Below are positions 8,407-16,309 of a stretch of 23,447 nt of DNA, piece after piece. The stretch is from Pseudomonadota bacterium (GTDB lineage Bacteria; Pseudomonadota; Gammaproteobacteria; Burkholderiales; Burkholderiaceae). Both the position numbers and the translations under genes were made by a program. The stretch covers positions 1-23,447 of the forward strand of contig JAEZQX010000418.1 in assembly GCA_023441105.1 (NCBI GenBank), in the 5' to 3' direction. Every line of letters begins with the position of its first letter. Position 1 is the stretch's first letter. The notes beneath the pieces were generated by a model. That model saw nothing but the letters and a program-made list of their open reading frames with translations. It was not told the origin of the DNA and did no database searches.

Positions 8407-8772
8407 ATGCGTGGCACGCTGCCATTCCCGATGGAGAACCTGCTCGATCTGATGGTGGACATGGTCTGCGTGGTCGATCCGCACGGCCGCTTCCTCTACC
8501 TCAACCGTTCGTGCGAGGCGCTGCTCGGCTGCACACCCGAGGAACTGCTCGGCCGCTACATGATCGAACTGGTCCACCCCGACGACCGCGGGCCGACGCT
8601 GCTGACCGTGTGGCGCATCATGCAGGGCAACCCGGAGATGCACTTCGAGAACCGCTACGTCCGCAAGGACGGCCGCGTGGTGCACGTGATGTGGTCTGCA
8701 CGCTGGTCGGAAGAGCACCAGTTCCGCGTGGCGGTGGGGCGGGATGTGAGTGCGCTTAGGGAAGTCGGGTGA
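8407..8772 (+). CDS. Single PAS-domain sensor protein
   Basis: 121 aa, made almost wholly of one PAS domain with its PAC tail (residues about 9-116): a VVDPHGRFLYLN core, the EELLGRYMIELVHPDD helix-loop typical of PAS, and ENRYVRKDGRVVHV of the PAC part. No output domain (GGDEF, kinase, HTH) follows before the TGA at 8770-8772. PAS domains sense ligands, redox or light, or act as dimer modules; nothing here tells which. The ATG at 8407 is preferred; starts at 8359 and 8431 are also in frame and no strong Shine-Dalgarno decides. It is convergent with the defence operon, 88 nt from that operon's last stop. It could be a small signalling protein or the remnant of a longer one cut off at the island edge. 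Confidence 0.75.
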   Translation: MRGTLPFPMENLLDLMVDMVCVVDPHGRFLYLNRSCEALLGCTPEELLGRYMIELVHPDDRGPTLLTVWRIMQGNPEMHFENRYVRKDGRVVHVMWSARWSEEHQFRVAVGRDVSALREVG

Positions 8773-8860
8773 TGGGCAGCGGCAGCTCGAGATCGCGCTG
8801 CAGCCGACAACGCATTGTCAACCGTGTCGCCTAGCCATGAAGTGGATGCACGCGCCGCGT
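8773..8860. other. Convergent intergenic spacer at the island's left edge
   Basis: It lies between the PAS gene and the last gene of the defence operon. It holds a GCAGC...GCTGC arm pair and a small perfect hairpin (GACAA-CGCA-TTGTC, 8806-8819), but no T-run, so I do not call a terminator. No copy of the tmRNA 3' end is found here. Confidence 0.4.
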
Positions 8861-10939
8861 TCAGATTGAGGCATCCTGCAGGTCGTCCAGGAACTCGGAT
8901 GCGGGCTCCACCCCCGTCACAAGGAGATCTTCGCGAGCACGAGTGCATGCGACATAGAGGAGATTCCGTTCGGTGGCGTAGACCTCGGCAAGATCACCGT
9001 CGTCCGTTACGAGCTCGATGCGTGATTGCGAGGGAATGATCTCGTCATCGCAGGCCATTACCGCCACCGCCCGGAACTCCAGTCCCTTGGCGAGCGGCAT
9101 CGTGCAGGCCGTTGCCTTTCCCGAGGTGGCCTGCATGCGATCGTCGAGCGTCACGTAGGGAAAGGCTGCCTGGCTTAGCGCTCGGCCGGCCCGCTCCAGT
9201 TCCGCCTCCGAGCGCACGATGACGCCGATCTCGTGATGCTGCATGCCGGTCGCGATGCGCTCTCTCAACCAGTGGGCGACGGCTTCCACCTCGGCGTCAG
9301 GCGAAGCGGCGCTGACGACCACGGGCTTCGGTCCGTTGAACACCGACACGGTGCCTTTCCGGACTTCAACCAGGCCATCCACGTCGGACACGGATTCGCC
9401 GAGCAGACGGTCGGCGCAGGCGCGAATCTGGTGTGAGGTGCGGTAGTTCACGACCAGCGTTCGCGACCTGCCGCGCACGTCCACACCCAGCGACTTCCAC
9501 GAGAAAGGCGTCTGGAAAATGCGCTGGCCAAGGTCGCCGGCGAAGAACAGCGCGTTGGAGCGATCGCGCCCGACCGCTGACAGGAATCGCAACTGTGAGA
9601 TGGAGATGTCCTGCGCCTCGTCGACAACGATGTGTTCGAACGGCGGGTGGGCGCGGTCGGCGAACAGGCGGGCCAGGCGAGTGAACACGCCCGCGAGGGA
9701 GGTGAAGCCGTCCGCAATCACGCCTGAGCGGACAGCGTCAAACACGCTCCAAAGCGTCTGGCGCTGCAACTCGGTGAGCCGGGTCTTGCGGCCAAGCCGC
9801 TTCACGTCGCGATACTCGTCCCAGGACGCGATCTGCCAGGCGTCAACCACCTGATTCCACTCATTCAGCAGGAAGGGGATGCCGAAGCGAAGCCGGTCGA
9901 CCTCTGCGGCCGCTTGCGTCATGCGTGCCGTCAAGTCCTCATGCGATAGCAGACGCACGGGGCCGATCTGGGTCTCGTGCAAGTGGATGCCTGCCGCATC
10001 CAAAGCCATCACGTCGATGCGCTCCGCGAGGCGGGGCTCCGAGCTGATCAGTCGGCGCAGCTTCGCGCGCAGCGCGTTGGCGAGGCTGCCAGAGAAAGTC
10101 GTCAGCAGGACCCGTGCCTCGGGATTGGTCCGCGCCAGCCAGGCGGCTCGATGCAGGGCCACGATGGTCTTGCCTGTGCCTGCCGAGCCGGACACCCGAG
10201 CAGGGCCGGAGTAGTCGCGTTCAACGAGCTGCCGCTGTTCGGGGTGGAGGAAGATCGTCCACTTGTCCCAGGGCGACGACAGAGCGCGCTCGAGCTCCTC
10301 GACGCTGGAGACCACGCGGAAGCGGCGCTGCGCGTCGGGATGCTCGAAAGGACTGATCTCGGGGATCGCCGGCGCTGCAAGCTTGGGTTCTCCGCCGGTG
10401 GCTAGTTCCAGCAGGGCCTCAGCTGCCTCCGCAGGCAGGTGGTCCACCAGATCGAGCAAGGTGTCTTCCGTGGCCTGCTGTACGTCCCCGATCCACTCCT
10501 GAGGCACGCCGTAGCCAAGCAGAAGCTGCTCAGGTGTCGATGAGAACAACGCCGGTTTGGCGGCCGACACGGGCGCGTCGACGTACACCGGCACGCGCAC
10601 CTCCTCCACGCGCTCGCGAATCTCGACGAACTGCGCCGCGCCGGTCTTCGGGTGCACGTCGAGCTTGCGTCGCTCTGCCCAGCGATAGGCGCGATCATGA
10701 TGATCGACGTAACAGAGCAGCAGGCTACCGTTTGATCGATGCACGATCAGCCGGATGTCCGCGTTCACCCGCACCGACCAGAAGTTGCTGTCCCGCGCAT
10801 TGTCGAGCTTGTGGAAGCTCATACCCGGGTTTGCCGGGTTGAGCTGCAGGTCGAATGCGGTGGTCTTGACGGCCTTCTGCTCGTCGCCGGTCAGTCGGGC
10901 CAGACTGTCAGTGAAGGTGTCGGCAATGCGGAAGTCCAT
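8861..10939 (-). CDS. UvrD/Rep-like superfamily 1 helicase with RelE/ParE-like N-terminal domain
   Basis: 692 aa. Residues 1 to about 95 have the look of a RelE/ParE toxin fold (SFHKLDNARDSNFWSVRV, DIRLIVHR, LCYVDHHDRAYRWAERR). Residues about 225-692 are an SF1A helicase with all motifs visible: Q-motif glutamines near 235, Walker A GSAGTGKT (251-258), Walker B VVDEAQD (438-444), motif III FFAGDLGQRIF (465-475), motif IV VNYRTS (497-502), motif V MPLAKGLEFRAV (614-625) and motif VI YVACTRAR (662-669). It should be an ATP-driven 3'-5' helicase or a nucleic-acid sensor. No nuclease domain is seen. Together with the OLD/TOPRIM gene two places upstream it resembles GajB of Gabija, but it is longer because of the toxin-like part. 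The ATG at 10939 is 6 nt after the preceding stop. It is the last gene of the operon. Confidence 0.88.
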   Translation of the reverse strand: MDFRIADTFTDSLARLTGDEQKAVKTTAFDLQLNPANPGMSFHKLDNARDSNFWSVRVNADIRLIVHRSNGSLLLCYVDHHDRAYRWAERRKLDVHPKTGAAQFVEIRERVEEVRVPVYVDAPVSAAKPALFSSTPEQLLLGYGVPQEWIGDVQQATEDTLLDLVDHLPAEAAEALLELATGGEPKLAAPAIPEISPFEHPDAQRRFRVVSSVEELERALSSPWDKWTIFLHPEQRQLVERDYSGPARVSGSAGTGKTIVALHRAAWLARTNPEARVLLTTFSGSLANALRAKLRRLISSEPRLAERIDVMALDAAGIHLHETQIGPVRLLSHEDLTARMTQAAAEVDRLRFGIPFLLNEWNQVVDAWQIASWDEYRDVKRLGRKTRLTELQRQTLWSVFDAVRSGVIADGFTSLAGVFTRLARLFADRAHPPFEHIVVDEAQDISISQLRFLSAVGRDRSNALFFAGDLGQRIFQTPFSWKSLGVDVRGRSRTLVVNYRTSHQIRACADRLLGESVSDVDGLVEVRKGTVSVFNGPKPVVVSAASPDAEVEAVAHWLRERIATGMQHHEIGVIVRSEAELERAGRALSQAAFPYVTLDDRMQATSGKATACTMPLAKGLEFRAVAVMACDDEIIPSQSRIELVTDDGDLAEVYATERNLLYVACTRAREDLLVTGVEPASEFLDDLQDASI

Positions 10940-10945
10940 GCCGAA

Positions 10946-11755
10946 TTACCATTTCGCAGAAAGCGGATGGCGCGTACCTAGCATGTAGATGCCGCTATGC
11001 ACATCGAGCAAGCACCAATCATCGCGCATCCTGCATAAGTCGGTCAGCAACGCATTGTTTATGTAGAGTGCGCCGGGCTCAAACGACTGAGTATCCAGCT
11101 CGTTGCCCTCAGGCGGGCGACTCAGCACCTTGGCGCCATGGAGCATCTTCAGCCCATTGAACACGGGGCCTCCTGGTGGCAGCAGAGGCTCGTGTGATCG
11201 CTGGCTTCGAGCAAGAGTGGGCTGCGCGAACAGAGCGGACATGAACATGGCGGTGGAATTCCAGCTTCCGATGTACTTGGGACGAGTAGTGGGATGCAGC
11301 ACTGGACTCAGCCATCGCTGTTGCGCCATATCGAGCCTAGCCAGAGAATCGGGAAGGTCGCCTGGCAGCGTCACCTTGCCGAACAGCGCGTGCGCGCCGA
11401 TCAAGGACTGTTCGATGGGGTCAGGACCTCGTTCGAGGAAGAACGAGCGAGCGACTGCCAAGTCCGGGTCATTCCAATCGGTCAAGACACCAACGACTGC
11501 TCTGGTGAACTCCAGATCTAGCTTCGCCAGGTGCCCCCAAGACAAGCCCATGGCGAAGCACACAAACCATGGATTCGCGTCGATGAAAGCGTCCAACTGG
11601 CTCTTCATCTCTTCAAAAGCCCACGCGTTGAGTCGCTGGCCACTCGCGCACAACAGGTCCAAGACCTTGCCTAGTGCGGGCCCGCCAGCTATGCCCCCGC
11701 CAAGCTTGCAGAGCTTCTCAAACTCGCGTTGGGTGTCGTTGATTGCTGATGCCAT
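10946..11755 (-). CDS. Unknown protein of 269 aa between the OLD nuclease and the helicase
   Basis: I do not recognise this family. The protein is soluble-looking, with no signal peptide or clear membrane helix, and is rich in Trp/Phe/Leu. Residues 1-110 appear helical, with an aromatic patch NPWFVCFAMGLSWGHL near residues 61-76. The second half has HPTTRPKYIGSWNSTAMFM and ends HSGIYMLGTRHPLSAKW. No Walker motif, HExxH or PD-(D/E)XK pattern is obvious. The start is ATG at 11755, 35 nt after the OLD stop; no strong Shine-Dalgarno is seen. The stop is TAA at 10946-10948, 6 nt before the helicase start. By eye its base composition is nearer the OLD gene than the rest of the island. Its position suggests a partner, adaptor or immunity-type protein of the OLD/helicase pair; that is inference from position only. 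Confidence 0.8.
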   Translation of the reverse strand: MASAINDTQREFEKLCKLGGGIAGGPALGKVLDLLCASGQRLNAWAFEEMKSQLDAFIDANPWFVCFAMGLSWGHLAKLDLEFTRAVVGVLTDWNDPDLAVARSFFLERGPDPIEQSLIGAHALFGKVTLPGDLPDSLARLDMAQQRWLSPVLHPTTRPKYIGSWNSTAMFMSALFAQPTLARSQRSHEPLLPPGGPVFNGLKMLHGAKVLSRPPEGNELDTQSFEPGALYINNALLTDLCRMRDDWCLLDVHSGIYMLGTRHPLSAKW

Positions 11756-11790
11756 CGAGATGTTCGCTCATCCGGAAGCTACTTGCTTCA

Positions 11791-13470
11791 TCAGGGTTGG
11801 TTGAACTCATGGCGAATGGCATCTGCCAGCTCGCGAAGTACGCCTGCATCAATCTCCGTCGCTGGAGTGAGGTTGATCGCCCTAAGCATCACCGAATGCT
11901 TGCAGAACGACCTCCCGACTACGAACTCGCACCATCGTTCGATCCGTTTCGAAAACATCATGCGATCCGGGAGCCCTGCTGCAGCCACCCATGCGTTGAA
12001 TGCATCGGGGGTCAACTGCTCTGATTGAATCTCCAATGCCGCGGCTTCTTCAGCGACTGCGGCAATGTATCGGGCCGCTGGCACGACCTGCTCGAACTCC
12101 GAATCTGTCGGGAGTTCGATCGTTGGAATGCCATCTCTCCTGAGATCGCCAGCCTCTCGTCGCTTATCTCCATCCAGGAAAGCGATGGGACGCGCATTCT
12201 GGTCGCGCGCTAGCTTGCAGTAATAGGAAATGCTGCTCCCCCATCCGCAAACGAAATGGGAAGACTCGAGCAAAGCACCTATCCCAGCGAATCCCGCAAT
12301 GCCCTCAGTGTCGAGCTTTCTGAGTAGCGGGCCAACGCATCGAACTTCGGTGTCGCCTTCGACAACAACGGTCACAAGCCCATACAGAAGAGAGTCAGCC
12401 GGCGTTAGTCCGAGACTAACCCTGACCCTTTGGAAGTTCTCGGCGTGTGAGAGCGCCGTCACCTTGCTGGTGCCAACGTCTCCTACAAGATGGCGCGAGA
12501 AAACGCGTACCCGCTCGGGATGTGCCGGATTCACCATCGATGGCGAGTGGGTCGCGAATATGACTTGTATTTTCGGATTCTGAGCAAGCTGCTCGAGGGT
12601 TCTCCGTAGCTGGTGCTGGGCATCAGCGTGCAGAGAGGTCTCTGGCTCATCCAGTAGCACGACTGTGTATTCATCCGGGCTGACTTCCTGCAACAGCAGA
12701 GTCATTAGCGAAAGCAATCGCCTGATGCCTGTGCCACGCAGACCAACTTCCACGTAGCCCTGCACCCCATCCAATAGGCTGACACCGATAGCCTTTCCGT
12801 CGCTGCCTACTTCGTACAATTTGAACTCGAACGGCAGATCACTCGGGAAGAACTGCTTGAGCTTGTTGTTGAGGCTTGCGCCGGCCCTATCCAGTCGTTG
12901 ACTTCGTGCCGCTTGGCTAAGGTTTGTAAGTGCCGGCGGAACGAACTGGGCGCCGAACGCGAGCTTCAGAAGTTGCTCCTCTGCCGGATTCATGCTCGTC
13001 AGACTGATGCTGCTGCGAATGTCTGCTTCCGGTCGAAGCTGAGCGATCTTCGGCAGCTTCTTAATGCTTACGCTCCCGTTCGGTGCGGTCGCCTTGAGTC
13101 GCCGAACTTTCTGAACCTGATAGCCGTGGTTCTGCGAGTTTCCCTGATAGCGCACCTGAACGATGTCGCCAGGCTGGGGCGAACCAGCAACAAAGCCATC
13201 CTTGATGGAGTCAGCAGTTACCTCAAGCGTGGCAGAGATCGATACGTCGGGGTCTGTGTCCCACGTTCCTTGGTGCTTCCCGAAACGGTCCTTATGGACA
13301 TCGGATTTAACAAGGCGCTGACGGGTGCACAGGATCCGAACTGCGTTGATAGCGCACGACTTGCCAGTGTCATTGGGGCCCGTGAACACGGTCACGGTTG
13401 GGTCAACGTCGATCTTCGTTGCCTCGTAGAAGCCTCCGACGTGATGAGGCGTGATTGATTTGATAATCAC
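11791..13470 (-). CDS. OLD-family ATP-dependent endonuclease (ABC-type ATPase plus TOPRIM), GajA-like
   Basis: 559 aa, close to GajA in length. The N-terminal half is an OLD/SMC-like ATPase: Walker A GPNDTGKS (31-38), a long insert at about 60-240, the signature region LRGTGIRRLLSL (244-255), Walker B VVLLDEPETSLH (270-281) and H-loop FATHSP (305-310). The C-terminal half is a TOPRIM nuclease domain: VVVEGDTEV with E371 and AFLDGDKRR with D433 and D435, then acidic residues near 458-460. The family cuts or nicks DNA with metal ions under nucleotide control. The start is GTG at 13470, supported by AGGAG 7 nt upstream, which overlaps the mod stop codon; the gap to mod is 10 nt. GC content is lower than in the restriction genes (two counted lines gave 53%), suggesting a separate origin. 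A plain OLD nuclease not tied to Gabija-like function is the alternative. Confidence 0.9.
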   Translation of the reverse strand: MIIKSITPHHVGGFYEATKIDVDPTVTVFTGPNDTGKSCAINAVRILCTRQRLVKSDVHKDRFGKHQGTWDTDPDVSISATLEVTADSIKDGFVAGSPQPGDIVQVRYQGNSQNHGYQVQKVRRLKATAPNGSVSIKKLPKIAQLRPEADIRSSISLTSMNPAEEQLLKLAFGAQFVPPALTNLSQAARSQRLDRAGASLNNKLKQFFPSDLPFEFKLYEVGSDGKAIGVSLLDGVQGYVEVGLRGTGIRRLLSLMTLLLQEVSPDEYTVVLLDEPETSLHADAQHQLRRTLEQLAQNPKIQVIFATHSPSMVNPAHPERVRVFSRHLVGDVGTSKVTALSHAENFQRVRVSLGLTPADSLLYGLVTVVVEGDTEVRCVGPLLRKLDTEGIAGFAGIGALLESSHFVCGWGSSISYYCKLARDQNARPIAFLDGDKRREAGDLRRDGIPTIELPTDSEFEQVVPAARYIAAVAEEAAALEIQSEQLTPDAFNAWVAAAGLPDRMMFSKRIERWCEFVVGRSFCKHSVMLRAINLTPATEIDAGVLRELADAIRHEFNQP

Positions 13471-13477
13471 CCTTTCG

Positions 13478-13482
13478 CTCCT
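13478..13482 (-). promoter_or_regulatory. Shine-Dalgarno of the OLD nuclease gene, overlapping the mod stop
   Basis: AGGAG on the minus strand lies 7 nt before the GTG at 13470 and shares bases with the TAG stop of mod (13483-13481). It decides for the GTG start and suggests re-initiation by ribosomes that finish mod. Confidence 0.7.
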
Positions 13483-16309
13483 AGACCTTGAACACCTTCA
13501 TCACCTCATCCCCCAGGTGATTGATCACCTTCACCGCGATGCGGCCGGAAGTGGGTTTGTCGAAGGGGCGGGAGGTGTCGCTGTTGAGGGTGGCCCAGGC
13601 GTCGGGGTCGATCTCGGCCTTGAGGGTGGTCTTGAGGGCCTTGTAGGGGTTGTTGGCGCCGAGGAAGTAGGCGTGGCGGACGAAGAAGGACTCTTCGTTG
13701 TAGTCGGTGTCGACGAACCAGCAGGCGATGCCGTCGGGGCCGTCGCTGCGGACTTCGCCGGTGTTGGGGTGGAAGACGTCGACGCCGTTGACCTTGACGC
13801 GTAGCTGGCCGGGTTCGCCGTCAGGGCCGGCGTCGAGTATCTCGATGTCGGGTTCGCCGAAAATGACGAAGAGGTTGCCCTTGCCGGTGTTCTTCAAGTC
13901 TTCGGCCATGTGCAGGTCGGCGTTCATGCGCGCCTTGAGCACGGGGATGCGGCCGAGTTTGGCGAACTCGCTCGCATGGGCGTCGTAGTTGAAGGCGCAG
14001 CTGATGAGTACGTCGAAGCCGGCCTCGGCGGCCTCCTTGGCGGCGTCGACGAGGTCAGGGCGGGCGACGGTGCCGAACTCGGGGCCGATAAAGATCGCGG
14101 CGCGCTTCTCGGTGTGGCCTTCGATGTAGCGCCCCTCTGCGCAGACCAGTTCGCCGGGCCAGGGCGTGAGCGCCGTGAAGTCGATCTTGTCGTCCTTGTG
14201 CGCCTGCTGCACGCCGGCGACCTTGAGCGTTTCGAGGATGATGGCGATGAAGTTGCGTTCGGCGCCGTACTCGCCCTGATCCTCGGCGGTGCCGTCGATC
14301 AGTTCGTCGTTCTCGTCTACGCCCAGCACTCGATGCGGGGACAGGCTCTCGACAGTGAAGGGGCCGGCGACGCGGACCTTCTTCTTGTCCTCATAGGGCT
14401 TGTCGTAGAGGTACTCCGAATCGGCCTTGGCGGCGATCGAGGCGTCGATCTCCTGCTGACGGGCGATGCGCTGCTGCCACCAGTCGGCATGCGCCTGCTT
14501 CGCGGCCGCCGGCCACTTGGCGTCGGCCTCGCGCGGGATTTCCCACTCCTGCCACGTCTTGATCAACGCCTTGTTCAGCGACTCGCGTAACGGCTCCAGC
14601 GTCTGCTGAAAGCGGTCCCAGATCACGTCGATCTCGGCGTTGTTGGCGATGGACTTGAGCGTGATGTGTGGAATGCGCTCGTAGACGAAGCCCTGGCGGA
14701 TGTTGCCGCGAACCGGTTGGTTGCTGGGCACGCTGCGGGTAACTTCAGCTTCCTTGACCTGACCGTCGCGGCTGTCGGTGAGCAGGTAGTACGGGTAGCG
14801 CGCGCCCATGATGCGGGCGCGGGCCAACGCGAGCGCCACGCGCGAGGTGTCGATGGTGATCCAGCGGCGGCCCCATTGTTCAGCGACGTAGGCGGTGGTG
14901 CCGGAGCCGCAGGTAGGGTCTAGGACAAGGTCGCCGGGGTCGGTGGTCATCAACATACAACGTTGAATGATCCCCGGATTTGTTTGCACAACGTACGTCT
15001 TGGTGTCTGCAAAGCCACTTGTTCGAAAGTCAGCCCAGTAGTTGTTTGCCGGAAAGGCGACAAAATCCTCGAACCTTCGCCTGTAGCGAAGAGTGTTCCC
15101 GATGAATACCAACCTCTTCGCCTTTGCGAGACGACTTGCGCCGAGCGAGTTGGTTTTCCACCCTCCTTTCGCAGGGCTTACAACACGTCCTTCATAGCTA
15201 ATTGGCTGTCGAGTTGTTTCTGCACCCGTTTGAGACGTCATATCGCCGTGTGCTGCGACTCTCCATCCATGCGGCGGCGATAGAGTCTCTTCGAGGGTCG
15301 CCCTGCGGAAGGTCTCAGCATCCGGGGACTCTAGGAACGTGTACTGAGAGGAACCCTCTTCGCCGAGAGCCTTTATGTTATAGGGCTGCCGATACTTCAA
15401 CGACTTCTTGGATCGCGCATACCACAACACATAGTCGTTCACGGAGGCCAGAACGTCGGTGCCAATAGAGGGGCTTCCTGCTCCGGTTGTTTTCGCGACC
15501 GTGATGAGTGAAGCGAAGTTGCTCTCGCCAAACACTTCATCCAAGACTGATCGAACGCAATGAACGTTCTCATCCCCAATCTGCACAAAAATCGATCCCG
15601 ACTCCGTCAGCAGATCCCGCGCCACGGTCAGCCGGTCGCGCAGATAGGTCAGGTAGGAGTGGATGCCATCGCGCCAGGTGTCGCGAAATGCCTTCACCTG
15701 CTCCGGCTCGCGCGTGATGTGCTCGGCGTTGCCATCCTTCACGTCGCGGCTGGTGGTTGACCACTGGAAGTTGCTGTTGAATTTGATGCCGTAGGGCGGA
15801 TCGAAGTAGATGCACTGCACCTTGCCGCGCAGGCCCTCGCGCTCGGCCAGGCTGGCCATCACCTGGAGCGAGTCGCCGAGGATCATGCGATTCGCCCAGT
15901 GCGCGTCGTGCTGGTAGAACTCGGTGCGCGCGGCCTCCGACGGCAGTCCGTTGAAGTCGGCGAACAGGTCGATCATCACGCCCTGCTGCTCGCGGGCTTC
16001 CTGCGCACGCCGCTGCTCGCTCTGCCGACGCAGGTCTTCGATCAGCACCTTGGGGTGCACCTTCTCCTGGATGTAGAGCGGCGGCGCGTGTACGACAAGG
16101 TCGGACCAGTCCTGTTCGTCCTTGCCGCGCCAAACCAGCTGCGGGTCCAGGTCCCGATTGCGGCGCTCGTAGGCCACCCGTACTGGCGACTTCTCGTCCT
16201 GCGCCAGCACCGACTGGTACTCGGCCGTGGGGATGTTCTTGCGCGTGGCGTCGTCGTGCTTGATGGCCTCGACGCTGAGCGGGGTTTTGGGTTTGGAGTT
16301 ACGGGCCAT
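13481..16309 (-). CDS. mod: Site-specific DNA adenine methyltransferase, type III Mod-like
   Basis: 942 aa from ATG at 16309. The order DPPY (170-173) before the SAM motif DPTCGSGTT (464-472) makes it a beta-class N6-adenine (or N4-cytosine) methyltransferase, as in type III Mod subunits. Residues about 237-451, between the two motifs, should hold the target-recognition domain; this part has markedly lower GC than either flank. After the catalytic part there is a long C-terminal region (about 510-942) not present in classical Mod proteins of about 650 aa, likely for contact with Res. The open frame extends to 16510, but that part shadows the preceding gene in another frame. The chosen start overlaps the NYN gene by 11 nt. 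It should protect host DNA and give sequence specificity to Res. Confidence 0.92.
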   Translation of the reverse strand: MARNSKPKTPLSVEAIKHDDATRKNIPTAEYQSVLAQDEKSPVRVAYERRNRDLDPQLVWRGKDEQDWSDLVVHAPPLYIQEKVHPKVLIEDLRRQSEQRRAQEAREQQGVMIDLFADFNGLPSEAARTEFYQHDAHWANRMILGDSLQVMASLAEREGLRGKVQCIYFDPPYGIKFNSNFQWSTTSRDVKDGNAEHITREPEQVKAFRDTWRDGIHSYLTYLRDRLTVARDLLTESGSIFVQIGDENVHCVRSVLDEVFGESNFASLITVAKTTGAGSPSIGTDVLASVNDYVLWYARSKKSLKYRQPYNIKALGEEGSSQYTFLESPDAETFRRATLEETLSPPHGWRVAAHGDMTSQTGAETTRQPISYEGRVVSPAKGGWKTNSLGASRLAKAKRLVFIGNTLRYRRRFEDFVAFPANNYWADFRTSGFADTKTYVVQTNPGIIQRCMLMTTDPGDLVLDPTCGSGTTAYVAEQWGRRWITIDTSRVALALARARIMGARYPYYLLTDSRDGQVKEAEVTRSVPSNQPVRGNIRQGFVYERIPHITLKSIANNAEIDVIWDRFQQTLEPLRESLNKALIKTWQEWEIPREADAKWPAAAKQAHADWWQQRIARQQEIDASIAAKADSEYLYDKPYEDKKKVRVAGPFTVESLSPHRVLGVDENDELIDGTAEDQGEYGAERNFIAIILETLKVAGVQQAHKDDKIDFTALTPWPGELVCAEGRYIEGHTEKRAAIFIGPEFGTVARPDLVDAAKEAAEAGFDVLISCAFNYDAHASEFAKLGRIPVLKARMNADLHMAEDLKNTGKGNLFVIFGEPDIEILDAGPDGEPGQLRVKVNGVDVFHPNTGEVRSDGPDGIACWFVDTDYNEESFFVRHAYFLGANNPYKALKTTLKAEIDPDAWATLNSDTSRPFDKPTSGRIAVKVINHLGDEVMKVFKV

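Noticed and set aside
8773..8860. Attachment-site duplicate of the tmRNA 3' end at the far island edge
   Set aside because: No stretch resembling GGTGGAGGCGG or the T-arm is found here.
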